The position numbers and the translations under genes were made by a program. Of a stretch of 22,904 nt of DNA, positions 16,053 through 22,904 are shown piece by piece. This DNA comes from Fimenecus sp045595185 (GTDB lineage Bacteria; Bacillota; Clostridia; Oscillospirales; Acutalibacteraceae). How positions within the stretch are numbered: position 1 is the first letter of the stretch; every line of letters starts with the position of its first letter. The stretch spans positions 1 through 22,904 of the forward strand of contig JAZNZX010000018.1 in assembly GCA_045595185.1 (NCBI GenBank). The letters are read 5' to 3'. The notes under the pieces are model-generated. The model did no database searches and was not told the DNA's origin. It saw nothing but the letters and a program-made list of their open reading frames with translations.

Positions 16053-16085
16053 AAAAAACTCCCATTCATATTATGAACAGGAGTT
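16053..16085 (-). terminator. Terminator-like double inverted repeat upstream of the SigG-like gene
   Basis: Nested arms AACTCC (16057-16062) with GGAGTT (16080-16085) and TTCATA (16065-16070) with TATGAA (16072-16077) form a near-perfect hairpin. On the minus strand it is followed by TTTTTT (16058-16053). It would stop transcripts heading into the SigG-like gene from upstream, so it could be an attenuator or insulate the divergent sigma genes. A weak TATAAA-type -10 lies just before it on the minus strand. Confidence 0.45.
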
Positions 16086-16153
16086 GAGAATTTTATAATG
16101 TTATTTCGATTAAATCAATAAACAATATGCTCTTTTTATGTGTGTTCTCACAA

Positions 16154-16183
16154 TTTACAATGGCAAATTCAAGGTGCTATAAT
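16154..16183 (+). promoter_or_regulatory. Sigma-A-type promoter of the ECF sigma operon
   Basis: TTTACA (16154-16159), an 18-base spacer and TATAAT (16178-16183) preceded by TGC make a vegetative promoter with an extended -10. The start is expected near 16190, giving a leader of about 90 bases. A GGAAC sequence at 16242-16246 resembles an ECF -35 but has no fitting -10. Confidence 0.6.
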
Positions 16184-16278
16184 ATATAAGGATATAGAAT
16201 AAAAATTTTTCAAAATCTTTTGTTAGGTTTTGGAATTTTCAGGAACTACTACACGAAAGGAATGAAAGGAGCAAAGTT

Positions 16279-16797
16279 ATGGCAATTGGGAATAAGAATA
16301 TTCCCGTGACGATTTTTGAACAATGCTATAAGGACTATTATGAGAGTTTAATAAATTTTGCTCGTGCCAGACTTGGCGAGGGTGGTAGATTTTCTGAAGA
16401 TTGTGTTCAGGAGGCTTATATGGTTTTCTATAACCGATTACAATCGGGAGAAGAATTCCAATACCCGCGAGCGTTTCTGTATAGGACTCTTGACAACATA
16501 GTCAAAAAACAGAAAGCAAAAATTGTTGCGGAGGAAAGCAACACAGTTTCGCTGGATTCACCTGAAAGCTCAGCCCAGATAGCAGTTGAGGACAACATTG
16601 ACTGCGAGGAATACATAAGGATTCTTGAAGAAAGTCTTAATGACGAGGAAAAAGAGCTTTATACAGCGAAATATGTTTACAACAAAAAAATAGAAGAAAT
16701 TGCGAATGAAAACGGACTATCCGTAGGAGCAGTTACAATGCGACTTTCGCGACTTCGTAAAAAACTGAAAAATCTCTTGGAAGATTTAATTCTGTAG
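16279..16797 (+). CDS. ECF-type RNA polymerase sigma factor
   Basis: This 172-residue sigma-70-family factor has only regions 2 and 4. Region 2 spans about 11-80 (FEQCYKDYYESLINFARARL, then SEDCVQEAYMVFYNRL). Region 4 spans about 120-170 (LNDEEKELYTAKYVYNKKIEEIA, then a helix-turn-helix GLSVGAVTMRLSRLRKKL) for -35 recognition. Length fits the ECF group. ATG is preceded by AAAGGAGC. The next gene starts 15 bases after the stop and encodes a one-TM protein with a sensory-looking outside, the usual partner arrangement in which the membrane protein holds the sigma factor inactive until an outside signal. Its targets probably include the large surface gene in the same operon. Confidence 0.9.
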   Translation: MAIGNKNIPVTIFEQCYKDYYESLINFARARLGEGGRFSEDCVQEAYMVFYNRLQSGEEFQYPRAFLYRTLDNIVKKQKAKIVAEESNTVSLDSPESSAQIAVEDNIDCEEYIRILEESLNDEEKELYTAKYVYNKKIEEIANENGLSVGAVTMRLSRLRKKLKNLLEDLIL

Positions 16798-16811
16798 AAA
16801 GGAGAAAAATC

Positions 16812-18389
16812 GTGACACAGTTAGTTTTTAACAAAAAGATTGCAAATGAAATTTTAAACAACGATTCGTTGCATGATGAGTTAATCATAACACTCAACGC
16901 ACTTATCGACGCAGAATTTATGAAAAGCGATGACGAAATAGATTTTGAGTTGATTGATACATATACCGATGCCCTTAATGAGCTTTATATGGGCAAGGAT
17001 ATTGCAGCAGTATTTTGGAAATTACAAACGGTTGAAGAATTTATAGATAGTATTACAAACAACAAAAAAGTCAATCACCTTGCAAAAATATTTAAAATTG
17101 TAGCAGTTGCCTGTGCATTGTTTGCCATAGTCGCAACATCTGATAAGGTGACAAAGGACATTACAGGTGAGGGAATAGCCACTCATGTTTCTAAGGCAGT
17201 CAGGGAAATCCTGACAGGCGAGGTTTTCAGGCAAGAGCCTGAATCAACGGCAGAGGGAAACAATACCGACAGATTTATATTGAATGAACCGGACGAAAAT
17301 ACAATAAGTGAGGAAAGCACAGATGAGCAGGGGGTAACCCAAACACCGATAATAGAGATGATTCCTCAAATTGAGCTGCCGGGCTTAACACAAACGGAAA
17401 GCACCACAAACAAGGTATCATCCTTGTTGCCCAATTGGACAGAGCTTGTGCCACAGCCGACTGCTCCACAGACGGAATCAACAACAAAGCCTGTGAAAGA
17501 GGAGTTAACAACAAAACCCAATACAACGGAAACTACAACCCAAAAGCAGGAAGCAACAACAAACAAGCCGACACAGGTAACACCGCAGAATCCGAGTCTT
17601 CCTGAAGTTTTAAAGCCGACAACTCCGCCAAAGACGGAAACCACAACAAAACCGCAGGAAGAAACATTTACAAGAGTAGATGAAGATGTAACATCAGCAC
17701 CTGTGGTAGTAAAGCTTACAGGCACATTCGATAAGAACTTTAAAAGGGATTATGTTGTCGGTGAAAGGGCAGATTACAGCGGACTTACGGTAACTGCAAA
17801 ATACGATAACGGTACAACAAAAACAATACCGTTAAGCCAATGCAAGATTACAGGCTTTTCCACATCAAAGGTACAGAATTGTATTGTCAAGGTGGAATAT
17901 GAGGGTTGCTCGTTCAGCTTCTTAATCCGAGTAAAGGATGAAGAAGCAACTACTGCACCTGCAGTAAGTGAAACCACAACACAAAAGCCGGAAACCACAA
18001 CACAAGCACCGACAACCACAAAGCCACATAATCCTGAATTGCCGACGGTTCTGACACCTACTGACCCACCACAGACAGAAACCACAACAAAGCCACAGGA
18101 GGAAACCTTTACACGACCTGATGAAAACCAAACATCAGCACCGACAATAATTAAATTGAAAGGTGAATACGCATCAGGCTTTAAAAAGGAATATACAGTA
18201 GGCGAAAAAGCCGATTACAGCGGACTTAAGGTAATTGCAGAATATGACAATGGCGAAAGCAGAGAAATACCGTTAAGTCAATGCAAAATTACAGGCTTTT
18301 CAACGGAAACAGCAGGCAACAAAGTAGTAAAGGTTGAATATAAGGGATGTTCATTCAGCTTTTTAATCAAGGTAAAGGAGGAAAATTAA
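16812..18389 (+). CDS. Probable membrane anti-sigma factor with two extracellular Ig-like domains
   Basis: It is 525 residues. A helical cytoplasmic part (1-90), one TM segment at 92-109 and a long outer region follow the layout of anti-sigma factors. The first ~150 outer residues are Thr/Pro-rich (TTTKP, TETTT), a wall-spanning linker typical of ruminococci. Two Ig-like domains of a Big_3-like type follow, each beginning VGE[RK]ADYSGL and ending in CSFSFLI[RK]VK; they are parts of a 118-119-residue tandem unit at residues 260-377 and 407-525. No ZAS zinc motif is visible in the N-terminus, so the anti-sigma role rests on gene order and topology. It starts at a GTG with AAAGGAG eight bases upstream. 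The next gene begins one base after its stop, with the ribosome site inside this gene. Confidence 0.75.
   Translation: MTQLVFNKKIANEILNNDSLHDELIITLNALIDAEFMKSDDEIDFELIDTYTDALNELYMGKDIAAVFWKLQTVEEFIDSITNNKKVNHLAKIFKIVAVACALFAIVATSDKVTKDITGEGIATHVSKAVREILTGEVFRQEPESTAEGNNTDRFILNEPDENTISEESTDEQGVTQTPIIEMIPQIELPGLTQTESTTNKVSSLLPNWTELVPQPTAPQTESTTKPVKEELTTKPNTTETTTQKQEATTNKPTQVTPQNPSLPEVLKPTTPPKTETTTKPQEETFTRVDEDVTSAPVVVKLTGTFDKNFKRDYVVGERADYSGLTVTAKYDNGTTKTIPLSQCKITGFSTSKVQNCIVKVEYEGCSFSFLIRVKDEEATTAPAVSETTTQKPETTTQAPTTTKPHNPELPTVLTPTDPPQTETTTKPQEETFTRPDENQTSAPTIIKLKGEYASGFKKEYTVGEKADYSGLKVIAEYDNGESREIPLSQCKITGFSTETAGNKVVKVEYKGCSFSFLIKVKEEN
17589..18386 (+). repeat. Intragenic tandem duplication (linker plus Ig-like domain)
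   Basis: The unit at 17589-17942 and the unit at 18030-18386 encode matching 118-119-residue blocks: a NP-LP-VL-PT-PP linker, TETTTKPQEETFTR, then an Ig-like domain with PLSQCKITGFST. They are separated by a short Thr-rich spacer. They have diverged moderately, so the duplication is not recent. Confidence 0.8.
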
Positions 18390-18390
18390 T

Positions 18391-21300
18391 ATGAAGAAAA
18401 CAGCAAAAATTACAGTTATACTCTCAATCGTTCTCGCGTTGGTAACAATGTTTTCAATCCATGTTATCGCAGCAGAAGAAACAGAAAGTGTATATATCGA
18501 TGGCATAGGAACGTTTTCTTACACAGTGGAAAACAGTGAAATCACAATTACTAAATTTGAACCCGAATTAGCAGGCCTTACTATCGAAATTCCGTCTGAA
18601 TATGAAGGAATGAAAGTCACAAAAATCGGTGACAACGCATTTAAAGATATTAAAGGACTTTCAAAAATTGTTATTCCTGATTCGGTAACATACATTGGTA
18701 GTTACGCATTTTCTAATTTGTACAATACAGAGGTTGTTATTCCCGATACATTAAAATATATAGGCAGTTATGCTTTCAGATATTGTTGGAAAATGAATGA
18801 TTTGTATGTTCCTGAGGGTGCAGAATATATCGGACATTATGCCTTTGAGGATGCGAATCTTAACAGCATTGTATTTGCCGACCAGAATAATTTTAAAATG
18901 GGTGCAAATGTTTTTGACAATTGTAGCTCAAAAAACAGCATTAAATTAGGAAGCTTCACAGATTGTCATTTAGGAAATGCTTTTGGCGGTTCATATTTTG
19001 CTAATGTCACATTTGGTGATATGGAGAATGTAACTGTCGGAAACGGTTTGTTTTTCAATTCATATATCTGTAATGTAACCTTTGGCAATATGAAAAATGT
19101 CACATTCGGTGAAAAGACATTTGGTGCTTGCTCCAATCTTAAAACAGTTATCTTCGGTGATGTGGAAGGGCTTACTATGGGTAAAGAAGCGTTTTCCTAC
19201 ACACTGTCAAAGCTTGAATCAGTAACCTTTGGTGACATGAAGGATTGTACATTTGAAGAAAATACTTTTATGTATTGCGAAAAGCTTACAACTCTTGAAT
19301 TTGGTAATTGCGAAAATGTATCTTTCGGTGAAAAGGCATTTTACAAATCAGGTCTTGTAAATGTGATAATTCCAAAGGGTGTGAACTTTGGCTGGTATGC
19401 ATTCAGCGAATGTTCAAACCTTGAAACAGCAGTAGTAGGTAACGATGATGCTCCTCGATATTTGTTTTACAAATGTCCCGTACTTAAAGAAGTGACATTC
19501 ACAAATTGTGATATGGTTGGTTATTATGCACTTTCGGAATGCCCTCTGCTTGAAAAAGTTAATTTAGATGTTGCAACAGAAATTGACAGTTATGCATTCC
19601 AAAATTGTATATCACTTAATGAAGTGAATTTTAATAACAATCTTACAATTGGTGGTGCGGCATTCAGAGGCTGTACATCACTTGAATACTTTGATTTCAC
19701 AAGGGTTGACAGAATGGTATCACACGCATTTATGAATTGTACATCACTTAACAATGTTGACCTTTCAAATCTAAAGGCAATTCCACAGGACTGTTTCGCA
19801 AATTGTACATCACTTGACAGTATTGATTTGTCAAACCTTACACACATCAATGACCGTGCTTTTGCAGGGTGTACTTCTCTTAAAGAAATTCGCATCAATC
19901 ACGATATGGTTATAAGAGATGAAGCCTTTTCAGGCTGTACAGGACTTGAAAAAATTATTGTTGAAGATAATGTTACTACACTAAAACATGATGAAGGTTC
20001 GCAGACGGTTATCTGTGCTGACATTTTTTATGGCTGTACAAATGTTAAATATATTTACATAGGCGCAAATCTTTTACCGACAGTTTCGGGTGCTGACTTT
20101 ACTTATCTTAATGCTGATTTCTTTGGTTTCTATAACTTGTCAGGACTTGAAGAAATTGAGGTTTCACCTGAAAATCCATACTATTTCACAGACGATAATG
20201 TTCTTTATGTTGACGAAGGTGATTTGATAATTCTTTTGTGTTATCCACAGGCAAAACAAGGGGATTTCTATTCAACTGACAATGCACTTTCTGATGTTAC
20301 AAAGGATTTTACAATTGGTTCAGGTGCATTTTTTAATACAAAGTATATAAAAGAGGTTGAATTTACAAAACCTATTATCTATCCTGAATTTATGGAAGAC
20401 GAAGAAAATACAAAATATTACGACATAATGTATAATTGCTTCGGTATTTCTTCTGTTCAAAAAATTACTTTTCCTGAAAATGGCTTTAAAACAATTCCAC
20501 GTTCTATGTTTGAAGAAAGTCAGATTAAAGAAATTGACTTAAGTGGTGTTGAAAAGATAAAAATAGATGCGTTTATGAACTGCAAAAATCTTGAAACGGT
20601 AGATTTGTCATCTTGTACTGTTATTGAACACAGAGCTTTCTGTGGTTCCGGCATAAAGAGTGTAAATGCTCCTTTATGGGCTCCTGAAAAGCAGGGAATA
20701 ATTGAATATCTTGAATATTCCGACTACGTATTCGCTAACTGTACTTCTCTTGAAACGGTAAACTTACCATTAGTTGAATTTATACCTGAAAGCACATTTA
20801 AAGGCTGTGAAAATCTTAAAACAGTATCTGCCCCAAAAGCTACATATGCAAAAGACTATGCTTTTAGTGGATGCAGTTCACTTGAAACTGTTGATATGCC
20901 TTTAAAATATGCTTATAAATATTCTTTTGAGGGTTGTAGTAGTCTTAAAAATATAGATACTGATAATTTAAGAATTGCTTATGAATATGCTTTCTCAGGT
21001 TGTTCATCACTTACAAATCTTAAACTGTATAACGCAACAAATATAAAAAATAACGCTTTCCAGAATTGCACAGGGCTTACTCTCGCTCAATTCAGCAACA
21101 ATGATTGTACATTTGGAGCAAATTCTTTTCTTAATTGTCCGGAACTTTCATTCTATTGTGACGAGGAATCTGACGCATATGATTATGCTGTTGCAAATGA
21201 TATTGATATTCTTGCAATTAAAGTTAGTTTCCAGAACAATACTTATGAATACACAGGCAGTAAAATTGAGCCAAGTGTTATTGTAAGTGTAGGTGAAACA

Positions 21301-22701
21301 GCACTTTCAAATAATCAGGATTATGAATTGATTTTTGAAAATAATACAAAAGTTGGTTCAGGTAGTGTCACAGTACATTTCGTTGGTGCTTTTGAAGGTC
21401 TTCCTGATGCTGTGCGACTTTTCTCAATTATTCGTGCCGATATTACAAAAGCAAAGGTTGAATATATAGTTGACAACGAATACACAGGCGAGGAAATCAG
21501 ACCAAAGGTTGTTGTCAATTACGGTGACAAACGACTTGTAGAAGATGTTGATTACACAATCAAGTATAACAGTGGAACAAATGCAGGCTCAATGTTCTTC
21601 ACAATCAACGGTAAAGGCAATTATCAAGGTTCACTTGATTGCTATTATAACATTATCCGTTGCGATATTGCAGAGGCTACAGTGGTGACTGTTCCTGATA
21701 TGGTTTATACAGGCAAACAGCTTAAACCAAAGCCAGTGCTTACATGGAAAGGCTTTACTCTTATCGAAAACGAGGACTACGAAATCAGATATTTCGACAA
21801 TATTGAGTCAGGCTACGGCACAATGGCAATCTACGGTATGGGTAACTTCTGCGGTACACAGCGAGTTCAGTTCAAGATTTTCGGCAAAAACATTGAAAAT
21901 GCTGTTGTTTCCGAAATTCCTGACCAGATTTACACAGGCAACGAGATTACACCTGATGTAACTGTTACTCTTGGTGACATTGTTCTCGTAAAGGATACAG
22001 ACTATGTTCTTAAATACGAAAACAACATCGAAAAAGGTGTTGCCACAGTCCTCGTAAGCGGTATCGGTAATTACAGCGGTGTTGCAAAGCAGACATTCAA
22101 TATCAATAAAAACAGCGTTTACTCATTTACAGTATTCTCTGAAACTGAAATGACTGCAACATATGACGGTACACCGTTAAAGCCTGAAATGGAGGTTTAT
22201 TACGGTACAACAAGACTTACTGAAGATGTGGATTACAGAGTTGTCCTTGAAAACAATGTGAATGCAGGTACTGCAACAGTAACAATCATCGGTATGGGAG
22301 CTTATGAGGGCGAAAGAAGCTATAACTTCACAATTCTTCCTTGCGAAATCACAGAAAATGATGTTTCCGTAACAGGTGATGAAATCACAATCGTCAAAAA
22401 CGGTGAAACTCTCGTTGAGGGCAGGGACTTCACAGTTACATATACAAATAACGAGGGTACAGGTATTGCAACAATCAACGGTATCGGCAACTACTGTGAA
22501 ACTGTTGAGGTTGAATATACACTTGAAGACGATAATAACCAGCCTGACGACCCTGACGGTGATAACGGCAACAACAACGAAAACGGTGATAACGGTAACG
22601 ATAACGAAGAACCAAGCGATAATAATGACGATGACGGTGAAAAATTAACCTTCTGGCAGCGTCTTATCAACTTCTTCAAACGCCTTTTCGGTATTAAGTA
22701 A
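18391..22701 (+). CDS. BspA-like leucine-rich-repeat surface protein with Ig-like repeats
   Basis: This secreted protein has 1436 residues. A signal peptide (MKKTAKITVILSIVLALV..., likely cut after VIAA) leads into about 900 residues of LRR_5/BspA repeats with the recurring AF..C[TS]SL pattern. From residue ~945 come five complete and one shortened beta-sandwich repeats of ~75 residues with the signature YTG.EI.P, then a DY motif, then GNY.G. An Asp/Asn/Gly-rich linker precedes a short tail FWQRLINFFKRLFGIK, an aromatic-basic motif seen at the ends of other secreted Clostridia proteins. There is no LPXTG sortase signal. BspA-like proteins bind host or partner surfaces, so adhesion is likely. 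It is co-transcribed with the sigma/anti-sigma pair. AAGGAGG lies nine bases before the ATG. Confidence 0.85.
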   Translation: MKKTAKITVILSIVLALVTMFSIHVIAAEETESVYIDGIGTFSYTVENSEITITKFEPELAGLTIEIPSEYEGMKVTKIGDNAFKDIKGLSKIVIPDSVTYIGSYAFSNLYNTEVVIPDTLKYIGSYAFRYCWKMNDLYVPEGAEYIGHYAFEDANLNSIVFADQNNFKMGANVFDNCSSKNSIKLGSFTDCHLGNAFGGSYFANVTFGDMENVTVGNGLFFNSYICNVTFGNMKNVTFGEKTFGACSNLKTVIFGDVEGLTMGKEAFSYTLSKLESVTFGDMKDCTFEENTFMYCEKLTTLEFGNCENVSFGEKAFYKSGLVNVIIPKGVNFGWYAFSECSNLETAVVGNDDAPRYLFYKCPVLKEVTFTNCDMVGYYALSECPLLEKVNLDVATEIDSYAFQNCISLNEVNFNNNLTIGGAAFRGCTSLEYFDFTRVDRMVSHAFMNCTSLNNVDLSNLKAIPQDCFANCTSLDSIDLSNLTHINDRAFAGCTSLKEIRINHDMVIRDEAFSGCTGLEKIIVEDNVTTLKHDEGSQTVICADIFYGCTNVKYIYIGANLLPTVSGADFTYLNADFFGFYNLSGLEEIEVSPENPYYFTDDNVLYVDEGDLIILLCYPQAKQGDFYSTDNALSDVTKDFTIGSGAFFNTKYIKEVEFTKPIIYPEFMEDEENTKYYDIMYNCFGISSVQKITFPENGFKTIPRSMFEESQIKEIDLSGVEKIKIDAFMNCKNLETVDLSSCTVIEHRAFCGSGIKSVNAPLWAPEKQGIIEYLEYSDYVFANCTSLETVNLPLVEFIPESTFKGCENLKTVSAPKATYAKDYAFSGCSSLETVDMPLKYAYKYSFEGCSSLKNIDTDNLRIAYEYAFSGCSSLTNLKLYNATNIKNNAFQNCTGLTLAQFSNNDCTFGANSFLNCPELSFYCDEESDAYDYAVANDIDILAIKVSFQNNTYEYTGSKIEPSVIVSVGETALSNNQDYELIFENNTKVGSGSVTVHFVGAFEGLPDAVRLFSIIRADITKAKVEYIVDNEYTGEEIRPKVVVNYGDKRLVEDVDYTIKYNSGTNAGSMFFTINGKGNYQGSLDCYYNIIRCDIAEATVVTVPDMVYTGKQLKPKPVLTWKGFTLIENEDYEIRYFDNIESGYGTMAIYGMGNFCGTQRVQFKIFGKNIENAVVSEIPDQIYTGNEITPDVTVTLGDIVLVKDTDYVLKYENNIEKGVATVLVSGIGNYSGVAKQTFNINKNSVYSFTVFSETEMTATYDGTPLKPEMEVYYGTTRLTEDVDYRVVLENNVNAGTATVTIIGMGAYEGERSYNFTILPCEITENDVSVTGDEITIVKNGETLVEGRDFTVTYTNNEGTGIATINGIGNYCETVEVEYTLEDDNNQPDDPDGDNGNNNENGDNGNDNEEPSDNNDDDGEKLTFWQRLINFFKRLFGIK

Positions 22702-22712
22702 ATATTGTAATT

Positions 22713-22742
22713 TGTCATTCTGAGCATAAGCGAAGAATCTGT
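22713..22742 (+). repeat. Dispersed intergenic repeat fragment
   Basis: The stretch beginning TGTCATTCTGAGC and ending GCGAAGAATCTG resembles a short repeat that occurs between genes in many bacteria. Only one copy is in this window, so its repeat status rests on recall and is tentative. Confidence 0.35.
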
Positions 22743-22769
22743 CCGATTGCAACATATCAACCAAATAGT

Positions 22770-22893
22770 AACCCCCCGGCTAAGCCGGGGGTTCTTCATA
22801 TGCGGGCAAAGCCCTATGATACTGGCATCGCCTCAAGGCGTACCCTACGACTACCTTCTGCAAAGGCTTTTTACTTGTTACCCGTAAACGGGT
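22770..22893 (-). repeat. Four-hairpin structured element, right inverted copy
   Basis: Read on the minus strand: A ACCCG/CGGGT (22893-22880), B CGCC/GGCG (22840-22829), motif GCCAGTA (22826-22820), C GGGC/GCCC (22814-22804) and a strong GC-rich stem D (22793-22770). The order, the motif between B and C, and the AACC...GGTT ends of D match the element at 10-134, though the stems differ in sequence while keeping pairing. The D stems face inward, so the two copies bracket the gene block. A link to IS200/IS605-type ends or TnpB RNA is inference. D may also serve as a terminator for the surface-protein operon, but no T-run follows on the plus strand. Confidence 0.5.
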
Positions 22894-22904
22894 CTATGTA
22901 TTCT

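Noticed and set aside
16242..16270. ECF autoregulatory promoter beginning at GGAAC
   Set aside because: The distance to the start codon is too short and no plausible -10 follows.
17275..18131. Long minus-strand open frames opposite the Thr-rich linker
   Set aside because: They are Val/Cys-rich readings opposite ACA/CCA codons, with no ribosome site or recognisable domain.

Overview
The window looks like an accessory region of a low-GC, Gram-positive gut-type anaerobe of class Clostridia, probably near Ruminococcus/Oscillospiraceae. The support is A+T-rich DNA, strong AGGAGG ribosome sites, a sigma factor whose N-terminus matches the sporulation factor SigG, Thr/Pro-rich cell-surface linkers and a very large BspA-type leucine-rich-repeat surface protein. 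I saw no tRNA, rRNA, CRISPR array or transposase gene.

Layout. Positions 1-134 hold a four-hairpin structured element. Positions 160-7828 (minus strand) are a five-gene operon read from a clear vegetative promoter at 7871-7899. In transcription order it encodes a helical protein with two HTH-like segments, an Hsp70-like ATPase, an unrecognised protein, a Ycf46-like AAA+ ATPase and a two-TM membrane protein. Upstream lie two minus-strand single-gene units for membrane proteins (7978-8646 and 8769-9743) that look paralogous to each other and, more distantly, to the last operon gene. Next is a phosphofructokinase homologue with altered catalytic residues (9867-10976). Divergent from it on the plus strand is an operon with a frameshifted gene (11217 onward), a ten-TM protein faintly resembling FtsW/RodA, and a DUF1810 protein. 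It ends at a bidirectional terminator (13554-13588) shared with a convergent DUF4143-type ATPase gene. Then comes a SigG-like sigma factor (15107-15988) whose C-terminal half has been replaced by non-sigma sequence. The last block (16279-22701, plus strand) is an ECF sigma factor, a probable membrane anti-sigma factor and a 1436-residue BspA-like protein. The window closes with a second, inverted copy of the four-hairpin layout (22770-22893).

How the parts may work together. Four promoters (for the PFK homologue, the 324- and 222-residue membrane proteins and the plus-strand operon at 11217) share an upstream box, CCTGMCGAGCC or a close variant, placed 35-36 bases before the -10. Three of them also share an ACAATA sequence at the predicted start of transcription. 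The last gene of the Hsp70/AAA+ operon has its own internal promoter-like sequence with the same -10/ACAATA core. This links the chaperone-like machine, its three membrane paralogues, the degenerate PFK and the SEDS-like gene into one probable regulon. That unit, plus the chimeric SigG-like factor, is the best candidate here for an undescribed system. Its function cannot be told from sequence alone.
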